64,000 nt of DNA, from NCBI RefSeq assembly GCF_014898055.3, contig NW_023601543.1, forward strand, positions 61,021,782 to 61,085,781, given 5' to 3'. Below, one piece after another: positions 44,653 to 56,629 of the stretch. The DNA is from Talpa occidentalis (Eukaryota > Chordata > Mammalia > Eulipotyphla > Talpidae). The notes under the pieces are model-generated. The model had not been told where the DNA came from, made no database searches, and worked only from the letters and a program-made list of their open reading frames with translations. The stretch's first letter is position 1. Each line of letters opens with the position of its first letter. A program made the translations under genes and the position numbers.

Positions 44653-45129
44653 AATATTTCCCTGCTTATTTTTTTGATATATTTTTAAGGAAAGACATCA
44701 TAGAGGAGGGGGAGAAAAAACTTTTTATACTCTAGTAGTATGTTCTTCACCTGTATTTTTCTCCAGCACATCTTTTCTAAATAATTAAAAATGTGTTGTG
44801 GCAAAAGAAGTAAGATAAAGACAAGAAATATATGCTCTGTTTCCTTCCAGTATATAAAAGTTATAGTATTTATAATATATGTAAAGAATACTATAAATCA
44901 ACAAAAAGACAGATAATAGATGTATGGAAAGTGTGTATATATATATATATATATACACATATATATAGGCAAATTTACAGAAGAGCTATGAATAACCCAA
45001 TAATCTTGAAAAGATGGGTACCTTACTAGTAATACAAAAATGCAAATTTAAACAAAAATAACATCCTTTGCCATGTCTAAATTTTGGCAAAACACAAAGG
45101 GAATGAGTGAGATCCCTGAACTCTTTTTA
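44653..45129. repeat. AT-rich with (AT)n tract
   Basis: A (TA)n/(TATA) tract lies at 44936-44968. No gene was recognised. Confidence 0.5.
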
Positions 45130-45283
45130 TTTTTAAAGATTTATTTATTTTTGTGTAGAAGAGCTGGGGAAGAGATGTGTAGAAGAGATGTGGGGATGGG
45201 AGGGGGCAGTGGTGAGAGGATTCCTGAGAGACAGAGTGGGAAGAACGGGTGGATTTACTAAAATCACTGCTGAAGGAAGCACT
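45130..45283 (-). mobile_element. tRNA-derived SINE, subfamily C, head-truncated
   Basis: Tail (AAAGATTTATTTATTT) and distal body only. It stops after 'AAATCACTGCTGAAGGAAGC', so the tRNA-like head is missing. It is diverged and has a small internal GTGTAGAAGAGATG duplication. Confidence 0.8.
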
Positions 45284-47249
45284 CTTTACTCCCCCGCCAT
45301 TTGCCCTATGCTACCTCTAGTGTTCGAAAGCTGTACATCTTATATCCATGTCAAGGTTTGCTACTTTCAACTTTTTGCTTTTGAATTGTTTATCAACATT
45401 TAAAAATTCAAATCTGTAACCTCCCCCATCTCCCTTCATTTTCTTTCTTCATCCAACAAATTTTAACTCTGTCCATTTTGTTATTCAGTTCATTTATTTT
45501 TATTGCCATAAATCATGTTTTCAATTTCTAAGAACTGATTTAATCTTTTTCATAGCAATCTCTTTTGCTTTTCTGGGTTAGTTTTTCTCTTCCGTCTCAT
45601 AAGCTGTGGCTGCCATTCAGGACTTTGGATTTCATGATACCCCTTGTATTTCAGTTAAATTCCTCTTTTTACTTTAAACCATTTGAGTAGGTTTCTATTG
45701 CCTGAAATCAAAATAATGCCCAACTAGCATAGGAGTCTTATGGAGAATAGAAAGTGGGAGCAATCACATCTAGTAGGTTGGATCAGCAAAGGCTTTATGT
45801 GATGTCTTGTAACAAACATTTTACTTTTTCAGATGGGTAAGATTTAAACTACCAGAAATGGGTAAAGTCTTCTTGGCTGAAGAAAACAGTAACAAAAACA
45901 GGCCAATACAAAGTCTTTAGAAAACAAGAAACACTACAATTTGGCTGGATCATAGGATAGATATGATGGTGGTAGTGGTGGGGTAAGATGGAAACCTAGA
46001 ACAATATTTTGGGGGCATCATATGGAAGGCCTTGAATGCCAGGCAGAAGACTTTGTAACTAGTTTGACATTGAACAGATGCTAAGGGGATGTGACTAAAA
46101 AGTGTGACATACTTGAAGATGTTATTCAGAAAGATTACTCTGGCTACAGTGTACAGATGGATTGGAGTGGTGACTTGCAGAAGGACAAGTGGAGAGACTA
46201 TTGAATTAATTCAAGCAAAGCATGATGAAGATTTGAACATAAGGGAATGGAAGTATTTCATAGTCCATACAGGATTTGGTATTTAGATTAGAAAGTAGCA
46301 AAGCATATGTAAAGGGGTAGTTGTATTCTTATGTTTAAGAATCAAATAGCGCATAACAGACTGTAGTTCTTAAATGCAGAGTGGCCAAAATTGTATCTCT
46401 TCCTGTATTAAAAACAAATTCACTCTTTGACCTTTTTAAACTTTCATTTAACTGTTTCCCATAATATTTCAACCAAAAAACATTGACATTTGTGAAGTTA
46501 GAATTGCATCATTTGGTGCAATCCTAATCTTTAGTAGAAATGTATTTCTTTAAATGAACTACTAATTTTTCCATCTATCTATCCTTTCCTCTAGAGTCCT
46601 TAACTAAACAGTATCTCTCTTTTACTTTTAGTGTGTTTTAGAATAATTGTATCGATCTTACTCCTTTAGTAGTTTCCGGGAGAATCTGCACTCTGAAGCT
46701 TTCTTAACTTTAGAGACCCAAGGGAACTGAGTCATAGTGAACTTAAATGTAGCCATTCCCTTGCTCCCCCAATAAAACAAGTAAACTCAAGAATGCTGAA
46801 GTGAGAATAGGATAAAAGAGTTTAATTTGCTTGGTAATAGCACATCTAACTGAATTTGTTTTTCCTCCTGGGACTATATCAGCACTGCAGGAGCTGGAGG
46901 TAAGGATGGAGAAAATACATAGATTTTCAGAGTGCAGTGGATTTCACGGTGTTACATCCAGATCCATCTTCTCATCCTTCCAAAACTTAAGTACTGATTC
47001 CTCAGTGTCTGGGAGTACCATCAGCCCTCTCTGAGAATGGTCCTTGCTAAAAAAACAAAACAAAACAAAACAAAACAGCTCCTGCATTGTTTAAAGTCAC
47101 ACCTTTTTGGGGGGGAAGCAGACTATCTCCAGAGGATGGTCTGTTTAGGGAGATCAGTGCCCAGTACTTCAACCCAGCTTGGGACAACTCTGAAAAGCCA
47201 CCCAAGCTTCCATTCCATGGAATTGGCCTAGAACTTTAGCATGAGTTTT
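45284..47249. other. Unassigned; probable old L1 traces
   Basis: 45420-45660 reads like decayed L1 ('TTTTCAATTTCTAAGAACTG'). A (CAAAA)n run lies at 47047-47077. 46880-47230 contains the old-repeat phrase 'CAACCCAGCTTGGGACAACT'. No gene was recognised. Confidence 0.4.
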
Positions 47250-47765
47250 CTATTACTGACTATAACAAATTACCACAAATTTAGGGACTTAAAAAGATTT
47301 ATTATCTTACATTTCTAGAGTCAGAGGTCTGAAATGGATCCTACTGGGTAAAAATTAAGGTGTCAGCAGAGCCTCATTACTACTGGAGCCTCTTGGGCAG
47401 AAACCATTCCCATGCCTTTTTAGCTTCCAGAGGATTTCTTGGCTTGTGTAGTCATTGAATTGTGACCCTTTCTTCCATCTTCAAAGCCAGCATCTTCTCT
47501 CTTCACTGATTTCTCCCTCCCTCCCTCCCTCCCTCCCTCCCTCCCTCCCTCCCTCCCAACAGGCCCCTCCTTTTCCTTATAAGGAACCTTGTGATTATGT
47601 TGGGCACATCCAGGCAGGTGCAGGTTGGTCTCCCCCTCTCAAGGTCCTTAATCACATCTGTGTGAAGTCCATCTTGTTATCTTGGGTGTGCATTCACAGG
47701 TTATAGGGATTATGATGTGGGTATGTTTGGGGAGGAGCCATTATTCTGCCTTCCACACCTCTGTT
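47250..47765 (+). repeat. Old mammalian repeat (L1M 3'-end type) with (TCCC)n
   Basis: 'ACTATAACAAATTACCACAA' at the start, then 'TCAGAGGTCTGAAATGGATC', 'TTTCTTGGCTTGTG' and 'CTTAATCACATCTGTGTGAA', in the order of a common old repeat. A (TCCC)n microsatellite at 47512-47557 interrupts it. Confidence 0.65.
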
Positions 47766-48470
47766 GTGACTGTATCACAGACCAATTTCTCCTCCTGCCC
47801 AATCTTACTGTCCTCACTCTCCTAAGGAAACTTCCTGCACACACGATCTCAAAGTCTCTTTCTCATTGGACCCTGCCTATTACACAGAGTAATCCAGGAA
47901 GTAAGGAGAAGAGTCTGGGCCTGGAACTATACATTTTTAGTGGAGTTACATTTTAAGTAGTCCTGAGAGGCTTGAATGAGCAGAGATTTCCTGTTTTTAT
48001 TTCCTGAAGTAACCTTCCTTAACTTTTCTGGGATTAGATCTTATTTTAAAAGCAAGCTCCTTCATTGAGGAGATTCTGCAATGTGATGCTCAACAAAATG
48101 TCAGGGACTTCCAAGAGGGAACTAGGCAGGAAGAGCATTAACAGGTTGGATCTCCTGAGAAGTAGATGTGAAGAGAAAGGGAAGTCTGTAGAAGGTTTCT
48201 TTGGAAATCCCCTTGGTGTCAACAGTTACTGAGAAAGGGAAGGACTCAGGACTGGGCAGAGAGAGAAGTTGGGTTGCAGACAATGCTATGAGGAGCTGGA
48301 TGGTCCTAAAGAGGTCTTTCAAGTTAGGACAAGAGGTCTGAGTCTTTATGCACCTGCATTTGCTAATCATTGGATGTGAGCTGCCCTCAGAAAGAGGAAA
48401 GATAAAAGAGACACTGCCAAACTGTTCTGCCAAGTGACTATGCGATTTTACGCTCCTATGAGCCACATAC
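47766..48470. other. Unassigned sequence
   Basis: A 127-codon minus-strand frame (48122-48505) is Ser-rich without recognisable domains; nothing else was identified. Confidence 0.4.
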
Positions 48471-48795
48471 AGGTGTTCTAGCCCATTCCACATTCTTGTC
48501 AACACTTGGTATTGTCAGTTATTATTATGTTTAAACATCGTTACCCATTTCAGAAGGTTTGTATCTCATTGTGGTTTTAATTTGCATTTCCCAAATGACT
48601 AATGATGTTGAACATCTTTTTAATGTACTTATTTGCCATCTGTATCTCTTTGGTGAAGTGTGCTTAAATCTGTCAATTTTTTTTTAAATTGGGTTGTTTG
48701 TCTTCTTATTGAATTTTAGTGCAAGTCTTTTGCCAGATATGTGTTTTGCAAATATTTTCTTAAGTCTGTCATTTGCCTCCTTAAGTAGTATTTTT
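48471..48795 (-). mobile_element. Old L1 ORF2 fragment
   Basis: 'TTGTGGTTTTAATTTGCATT', 'TTGAACATCTTTTTAATGTA' and 'TTTGCCAGATATGTGTTTTG' are decayed antisense L1 ORF2 landmarks. The SINE at 48811 inserted at its end. Confidence 0.85.
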
Positions 48796-48810
48796 AAGAA
48801 TAGGTGAGAG

Positions 48811-49080
48811 GGCCTCCCTGGTAGCTCAGGGGTTAAAGTCTCAGCGCTATCAAGCTATTGCCAGTCACTGCAGCCTGAGTTCAATCTCCGGCCAGGGAGC
48901 TACCCACATGGACAGCAGACCTCTCCTGTCTCACGCACTGCTCCCTTCTGCAGTGTATTTCAGTAGATCCACCTGTTCTGCTCCCCACTCTGTCTCTGGC
49001 GAATCCTCTTACTCCCCACAACACTGGCCTACACCCCAGTACTTGCATGCATGCATAAATAAAAATAAACCTTTAAAAAA
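48811..49080 (+). mobile_element. tRNA-derived SINE, subfamily C
   Basis: Full-length plus-strand C copy: head GGCCTCCCTGGTAGCTCAGG, tail TGCATGCATAAATAAAAATA and then CCTTT plus A8. The perfect 15-bp duplication AAGAATAGGTGAGAG lies at 48796-48810 and 49081-49095. Confidence 0.93.
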
Positions 49081-49095
49081 AAGAATAGGTGAGAG

Positions 49096-52055
49096 TAATT
49101 TCAGCCTAGTACCTAGATTTTGAGACTGAAATAAGAAAGGAAAGGCAAAGTGGGGAAAGCTGGAGTGGTATAACCGTGTATTCAAGGAGTACAGTCAGGG
49201 AGATTGGCCAGTTTTATGAGACACATTTTTTTTTTAAGTTTTTGTTATGTGAATAGGGCACACTGCGTTGATGTAGAATTACCAGAAATAAATAGAACAA
49301 ATTATAACAAGCTTGATTAGAAAACTTTGAGTTCCCTCCTACTGGGGTGATTCCTGCTAGTAGAAATAGCTCTCATGTAATGCAAATTATATGAAACAGT
49401 TGTTTACTCTAGATGTAGTGAGGTAACTGGTAAGATACTACTCAAAAAACCAAATCAGCTTTAGAGAAGCTCTGCTCCAGACATGCAGAAGTATAGAGCA
49501 AGTCTTCATAGTTTGGGGAAGAGCCTGAAAGCTGTTTTCTTCCAAGAGGATGAGGAACTCATAAATGCAGCTTCAAAGTAGAACCTAAGACAAGGTGTTT
49601 GGGGCAAGTAGTTTATTTGGGAAGTGAGCTCAGAAAGCAGGAGTGGAGACATGGGAGAGAATGTGATTGGGAGGCATAAGCAAATTTAAGATGTAGTGGA
49701 TGATGTTACTGTATTGCCTGGTTCTCTGTACTGATGGCCCAGTCCCCTGCTTCTGCTTGTTTTGCTCTTAATAATACACACCAGCAGTCTTCTTTATAGA
49801 GGTACCCTTAAATTATTCCAACTGCCTTATCTAGAGACAATGAGAGGCAGGAATGCCTGGGAGTTTATAGCTCCCAAGCCTGGGTGATCCAAAGTGGCCC
49901 GTGACTAATGGCTAACTGGCATAAGGGTGGGAAAGCCAGTTCCTTTGTCTTGAGGTGGAACAAACTATGGTGTGACCTATATTCTAGAATTCTCCAAGGC
50001 GGTGTTTCACCTGAAATCTTGCCCTGTTCTGCTCCCCTCACTCCCTGACTGCTTTCTCGAAGGAGCACTTGTTCCCTTAGTAAATCACACATGAGTCTTC
50101 ATCTCAGGGCTTGCTTCTGGGGACAGGACCAAAAACCTAAGGCTGCATTACTGAAGTTGCAGCAGTAGAAAACAGAACCATTGTTCTGCTAGGACTTGGT
50201 GAGAAGCACACACACACACAAAAAAAGAGAAGATGGTGCACCTTATTTTAACCAGTTGACAATTCATAGCAAGACTTCATACATTGTCTTTCTAAGAAGG
50301 TGAATATTAAAATTTTTAAAAAACATAAAAACATTATGGGAAATACTAATCTTTCACAGAATTCATTTCCTCTGCATTTTAAACATTCTCAGTGGGATAG
50401 AGACTGAGACATTTCATTTGCCCATGTCTTAGTGTTTGTTTTGAACACTAAGGTTTTGGTGAAAACAGTATTTAATGTACACGATAAGGTAAAAGCAGTA
50501 TGTAAAAAGAAGACTTAACAAAATTTCAATTTTCCCATACCTTTTTGTTGTCTCTCTCTGTCTGTCTCTCCCCACCTTCTCTCTGTAAACATAAGACAAG
50601 TTACCTCTCAGTGAAAGTATAATAGAAATAATAAATTGGCCATTTTATAAACTTCAGAAAGCCTTTTTTACATAATCCCAGAAAATGAGAAAGTAACTGA
50701 ATTGAAAAATAACAAAATCTTTTGCAAATCATATACTTTCTGATTATTTCTTTTCCAATAATTTGAAAGAGGACCTAATCAAGTTATGAACTGATGCATT
50801 AGTAGAAATTCCTTCTGATGATATAACCACAATTTGATATTTAATGTATAATGTGGAATATAGTGACTTTGCTAGAGTAAAACAATTTCTGCTCATTTAC
50901 TTATCTGGTGAACAAGGTGTCTCAATTCTTACATTTGTAAACATAATACAAATTTACTAAAACATTTTAAGAATACCAGTTGTATTATTTAGTTCATCTC
51001 ATGCAAGGCTCATTCTGTGTGCAGGTCTTGGTATACTTTGGAGAGATTGCAGTGAAGAGTGCTCCTACACTGTGCAATTTTGTTTCTTTGTTTATTTTTT
51101 CCTTACTGGTAGAGAGGAAGGTGCAACCAGGTTGTATTTCTATTATCTCTGGATCACAGGTAGACTGGGGATCTGTCACTAATTACAGAAGAGTGGCAGA
51201 GAGTCCTTTTATGACATTCTTTCTTCATACAGAACAGCATTAGCTCCACCACTTTGAAATGACTTGGCAGGATACACGCAATACAAGGTCACAGTGTTTG
51301 CTGTATAATTTGGGAGCTGAAGCACCAATGAAAATTTAGTAATGTATAAGTTTCCTTGATAGATTTTGAGTATCTGATGCTCGCAACCTCTTCAATTATA
51401 CATTTTCTTGGAAAGTAGTCTTTAAATAACATACTACCCATAACAACCAATCCTACATCAATAGAGTTTATTTATTCAGTTTGGGAATTGGGATTTTCCA
51501 AGACTAACTGAACATTATTTATCATTTTTGTTATACTTTATACAAATGAGAGCTCTCATCAATGTAACTGTATTATTCATTATACTAGTTACTATCTTAG
51601 CACTGTTAAAACTGGAAGAAACAGTGGGGAATGCTTTGCTGTTATAGTAAATTTTAATTTTGAGAAGATCTTGGAATCATTGCAAGGAAAGTGTGAGAGT
51701 TAAGTTGATAGTGAACTAGACTGATTTTAAGTGCCCCTGAGAGAATGAAGTAGAGAGAAGGGGGAAAAAATAATCATGCCACATTTGACTCTGGAAAATA
51801 AACATCTTCATCATACATCAGTGCCTAAAATATATATGAGTGAACATTAGAATTGCAAATGAATTGGAGGACGAAAGAGTTCTGTCTGCTTTTATAGGAT
51901 TTTGTTTTGCATTGGACTAGGATTTTTTTTCATATAATAAACTAAGACTGAAACCCCAACTTCAAGCAGAGGCATGGACAAGAATAACTGTTTCACGTTG
52001 TGATTATGAAATGAATGCTTTGTTGAATATAACTTTTTAAATTATGTAAATGGAA
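49096..52055. other. Long unassigned AT-rich interval
   Basis: No gene or SINE. 49590-49690 resembles the old L1M-like blocks at 29790 and 31610. 51720-51747 is the left copy of a 28-bp direct repeat whose partner is at 54284-54311. Confidence 0.4.
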
Positions 52056-52072
52056 TCTAATGAACTTAATTT

Positions 52073-53763
52073 TTTTAAAAAATAAATTTTATTTTTATAT
52101 TCCCCATACAATTGCAATCCCTTATTCTGACCCCAATCCCTCCCCTCCCCGCCCCCCACCCCCCATAGAGTGTCTCTGGTTCATAGTTTTTGTTGATTTT
52201 GATTTTCACTTTCTTATAGTTATTCATTTTCCTGGTCCCTTATTTAAGTTTTCTAGATTCCTGCTATGAGTGAGACCATCGGTATTTTTCTTTTTCTTTC
52301 TGGCTTATTTCGCTGAGCATGATCCCTTCCAGGGCCATCCATGTTGCTGCAAATTGCATGTGTTTATCTTTTTTGAATGCTGAGTAATATTCCATCGTGT
52401 ATATGTACCACATCTTCTTGATACAATCATCTATTTTTGGGCATTTGGGTTGTTTCCAAAGCTTAGCTATTGTAAATAGTGCTGCTATAAACATAGGGGT
52501 GCAGGTGCTCTTTGGAATTGATGTTTCTGTGTCCTTTGGTTAAATAACTAGGAGTGGAATTGCTGGATCATATGGAAGCTCTATGTTTAGTAGGTTGAGG
52601 AATCTCCACACAGCTCTCCAAAGTGGTTGGACCAGTTTGCACTCCCACCAACAGTGCAGGGGAGTTCCTTTTTCTCCACATCCTCGCCAATATTTGTTGT
52701 TGCTAGTTTTTTCAATATGTGCCATTCTCACTGGTGTAAGATGGTATCTCATGGTAGTTTTGATTTGCATTTTCCTGATTACAAGTGATGTTGAACATTT
52801 TTTCATATGCCTGTTGGCCATTTGCATTTCCTCTTTAGAGAAGTTTCTTTTTAGCTCTTCTGCCCATTTTTTGACAGGATTATTTTCTTTGTTGCTGTTG
52901 AGTCTCATCAGCTCTTTGTAGATTCTTGTGATCAGTCCTTTATCATTAGTGTTGGGTGCAAAAATGTTCTCCCAGTTGGTGGGGTTTCTCTTTGTTTTTG
53001 TTATTGTCTCTTTTGCTGTGCAGAAGCTCTTTAATTTGATGTAGTCCCAGCTGTTTATCTTTGCCTTCACTATCACTGCTTTGGGTGATGTGTCTGTAAA
53101 GATGTCTTTGATGTGCATATCACGTAGTGTTTCACCTATATTTCCTTCTATGTATTTTATGGTTTCAGGTCTTATGTCTAGTTCTTTAATCCATTTTGAG
53201 TTGATTTTTGTGTATGGTGTGAGGTAGTGGTCAAGCTTCATTCTTTTGCATGTAGCGACCCAGTTTTCCCAGCACCATTTATTGAAGAAACTTTCTTTGC
53301 TCCAATGCATATTCTTTGCTCCTTTGTCAAAGATTAGTTGACCATAAATCTGTGGGTTTATTTCTGGATTTTCTATTCGATTCCATTGGTCTGTGTGTCT
53401 GTTCTGGTTCCAATACCATGCAGTTTTGATGATTATGGCTTTGTAGTATAGTTTGAAGTCTGGGAGTGTGATGCCTCCATTCTCTTCTTTTTTTTTTTTT
53501 CAGGAGAGCTTTGACTATTTGGGGTTTTTGGTGATTCCATATGAATTTCATCAATAATTGTTCTATTTCTTTGAAGAATGTCATTGAAATTTTTATTGGA
53601 ATAGCATTGAATCTGTATATTGCTTTTGGTAGGATGGCCATTTTAATAATGTTTATTCTTCCAATCCATGAGCAGGGGATGTCTTTCCATTTCTTTGTGT
53701 CTTCTTCTATTTCTTTTAACAGTGTTTTATAGTTTTCTTTGTATAGGTCTTTTACCTCTTTTG
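52073..53763 (-). mobile_element. 5'-truncated LINE-1, youngest-looking copy
   Basis: About 1.69 kb with the perfect 17-bp duplication TCTAATGAACTTAATTT at 52056-52072 and 53764-53780. The 3' UTR has a C-rich (plus) polypurine tract near 52138-52166 and a short A tail. The minus-strand frame at 52540-53310 keeps 256 codons of ORF2 C-terminal sequence open (motifs [61 protein letters not shown]). The rest (52264-52494, 53327-53641) is split by frameshifts. The endonuclease and core reverse-transcriptase domains are absent, so it cannot move itself. Confidence 0.96.
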
Positions 53764-53780
53764 TCTAATGAACTTAATTT

Positions 53781-54894
53781 GAAAAAGAAATGACATTCGT
53801 GGCAGAAAACTCTTCCCACGAATATATGCTATATTCTAAATTATGGTGCTTTGTGTATAAATATGTTCAGGCTCCAAAGTTTTTGGAGTTCAGGTGAAGG
53901 GCTGGATCCTGACTGATTAAATGATCAATTTTTGGATGCTAACCTGTATTATTATTTTTTTAACAAAACGAATTAACAAAATGTCATTGTTTCACATCTT
54001 TGTTACTATTTTGACAACACAGAACTTCTCCCCTCAGTTATAGTCATTGTAGCTCTCTCACCACCAAAGTACCCATAGTCCTCCACCATAGTCCTTTGTC
54101 CTCTGTCCTCACCCCTCCTTATTTTTGTCCCTCCCCTTCACCCCACCCCTCCTTTCCTCTCCCCCTCCCCTCCTGATGCCTTATATCTATGGTCAGTTTC
54201 CAAGGATTTGTTTTAAAAGTTTGTCTTTGTTTGACCCTCTGTTTAGTTTCTCTATATTCCCTGGACACTATCCATTATACGGCTTGATTTTAAGTGCTCC
54301 TGAGAGAATGAACAATGATCAGTAACTCCCTGCTTCATGCTGCCTCCCAAGTGAAGATTCTCAGTTTTCAAAAGAAACTAGAGATTTCCACCTTAATAAT
54401 AATAATAATTATTATTATTATTGTTTTGGGATTTTTCTGCCTAACCTTATTTTGAATGTAATCATGCTACACTGCCTCCTTGTTTCATACAGGAGACTAT
54501 AATGGGAGTTATAGAGGCACATCTGAGTATGCAACCCAGCTTTTTGAGCTATGTGACCTTAGGCAAGTCATTCTAGGACTTGAAGCTTGAAGTTAGAGCT
54601 CTGTTATCATTTATGAAAGATTTATCATTCTTCCTTTTACCCCTAATCTATCTGCTCTGTAAATATTAGAGAAGAGCTTTTGGCTTCTTTTTATACAGAT
54701 GACAAACATTCAAGGACTTAAAGTGAAGTGTCTATGCTCATATTTAAGCCCTCTTTACAAGGTCACTATGAGAAACTTGTCCTTGTGCTCAACTTGTCAC
54801 TTGACTTTAGCAGCCTCATGGCAGGATGAACCCACATGCTATAGACACTAAGTTCTTCTCTACTGTACTTTTCAACTTGAGTAAATCTGGATTA
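53781..54894. other. Unassigned; old L1-like stretch and MIR trace
   Basis: 53985-54283 is C/T-rich and resembles the flank of the old L1 at 38440 ('CCATAGTCCTCCACCATAG'). 54391-54423 is a self-complementary (AAT)n(ATT)n tract. 54525-54575 contains the MIR-like phrase 'GAGCTATGTGACCTTAGGCA'. No gene was recognised. Confidence 0.45.
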
Positions 54895-54906
54895 AAAGAA
54901 GGGACA

Positions 54907-55171
54907 GGCTTCCCTGGTGGCGCAGCGGGTTGAGTGCAGTGCTGTGAAGCTGTCTGCAGCCTCTGCAGTGTGGGTTCAATCCCGGCCGGCCGGGGGGATT
55001 CCCACATGGCAGGGCAGACCTCTCCTGTTGCGCCCGCTGCTCCCCTCAGCAGTGTATTTCGGTCCATCTGCCTGTTCTACTCCCCACTCTGTCTCTGGTG
55101 AATCCTCTCACCCTCCTGTGGCTCTGGCCTGTACCCCAGCTCTTGTATAAAATAAATAAATCTTAAAAAAC
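54907..55171 (+). mobile_element. tRNA-derived SINE, subfamily B
   Basis: Plus-strand copy with head GGCTTCCCTGGTGGCGCAGC and tail TATAAAATAAATAAATCTTA plus A6, the clearest AATAAA-TCTT (T+) tail here. The 12-bp duplication AAAGAAGGGACA lies at 54895-54906 and 55172-55183. Confidence 0.94.
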
Positions 55172-55183
55172 AAAGAAGGGACA

Positions 55184-56317
55184 TTATCTAATGGCCAAGT
55201 GAAGGAGAAATGCTATGAAAAAAATGACAGGACAGCATTGCTGTGTGTGTATGTGTGAGTATATATTGGAAATGAAACCCAATTTGGCATTCAGGATGAG
55301 AACCACCAAACTGTCAATATGGATTTTGGCAGAGACACTTGTCTCAGGGCGTATATGACTCTTCTGTTGCTTGTAAACCTATATCAGCCTCACTGGAGGA
55401 TATTACCTTGCAAGGGAATGCACCGTCTTATCAGAACCCACTGCTGGCACCTTCCATTACTGGAGTCCTGCCATAGCACACCCAGTGAGGACAAGTGCAA
55501 AGACTGTGTGGAGGAGGAGATAGTAAGCTTAAGCATTGGTAAAATGGCAAGGTTTTTGCTAAATTAAATTAGCAATGGACTGGAAAATATATTTGAGAGT
55601 GAATTCTAAAGATACTAGATCAAGGAGGATAAAAGATAGCATTGGCTAAATACATTGATTTATCGATACATCCTGCTTCATATAGAAATTCAGTGTTTTA
55701 GACAGTCCAGATAGGTTGAACTGCATGTATTTCCTGAAAGAACTGCAAGTAGTTGACTGAGACCTAGACTCAAGAGTGACCTATGTGCTTTAAGGTTGAG
55801 ATGCCAGAAGGAATCCAAGGACAGAGAGAGAGAGAGGAAAGTTGCAGTGAATTTATTGTCTGTGTCCTCTCTCCCACCTCTCCATTCCCTTCTGCTCAAT
55901 GCTCCAAGAAATACATGGGTGGGGGAGCTTTCAAACTCTGTCATAACTGTCTTCTTCATGTCAGTAATGTTGGGAGATGCTGCCATTGGACTGGGCTTCC
56001 GTATTTCATTGGCAATGATGGAATCTCAGAATGGTAATGGCCAAGGGAAGGTATTTACTAGAGACAGAGTAGTTGTAATTACTCTCATAGGTGGACGAGC
56101 CAGGGTGGTTATTAAAAAGCTGTGTTATGCCGGGATCTTAGAGGATGATTAATCTCAGTATCCTTAGGACTGAAAAAATTTGTCAGACTATTGTCACAAT
56201 ACAACTTCCTCAGGACCAAACTCTGAGACAAGCTTTGCACTGTGAACTTTTATTAGGGATGACTCTTGGGATTAACACCTGTGAAGGGATGAAGGAAGCA
56301 GAACTAGGCAAGAAAAG
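55184..56317. other. Unassigned sequence
   Basis: Overlapping plus-strand frames (55319-55567, 55783-56037, 55796-56152; up to 118 codons) share no recognised domain and lie in several phases. A short (GA)n run is near 55824-55838. Confidence 0.4.
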
Positions 56318-56330
56318 AAATTGAACTGTG

Positions 56331-56616
56331 GGCCCTCCCTGGTGGTGTAAGGAGAAGGTGGTGCATAAGACAAAACCTATGAAGCTATCCATAGCCACTG
56401 CAGCACAAGTTTGATCTCCAGGCAGGGAGCTACCCACATGACACAGCAGACCTCTCCTCTCTTGCCCACTGCTCCCCTCAGCAGTGTATTTCAGTATATC
56501 TGCCTGTTCTGCTCCCCACTCTGTCTCTGGTGAATCCTCTCACAACCCCCCCCCCGCACCTCTGGCCTGCACCCCAGTTCTTGTATGCACAAATAAATAA
56601 AAACAAATCTTTAAAA
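56331..56616 (+). mobile_element. tRNA-derived SINE, subfamily C, altered head
   Basis: Plus-strand copy flanked by AAATTGAACTGTG (56318-56330) and AAATTGAATTGTG (56617-56629), one mismatch in 13 bp. The head is disturbed (GTGTAAGGAGAAGGTGGTGC), so the A box is probably lost. The tail is AAATAAATAAAAACAAATCT followed by TTAAAAAAA. Confidence 0.92.
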
Positions 56617-56629
56617 AAATTGAATTGTG

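Noticed and set aside
47455..47706. Frame with a repeated Ser-Leu-Pro-Pro motif
   Set aside because: The repeat is the (TCCC)n microsatellite at 47512-47557, inside an old interspersed repeat.
52540..53310. 256-codon minus-strand frame as a host gene
   Set aside because: Its motifs ([25 protein letters not shown]) are those of L1 ORF2 C-terminal sequence, and it lies within a 5'-truncated L1 bounded by a 17-bp duplication.
55783..56152. 118-codon frame as a coding exon
   Set aside because: Several overlapping frames in different phases, no splice-site or domain support, and no recognised protein similarity.
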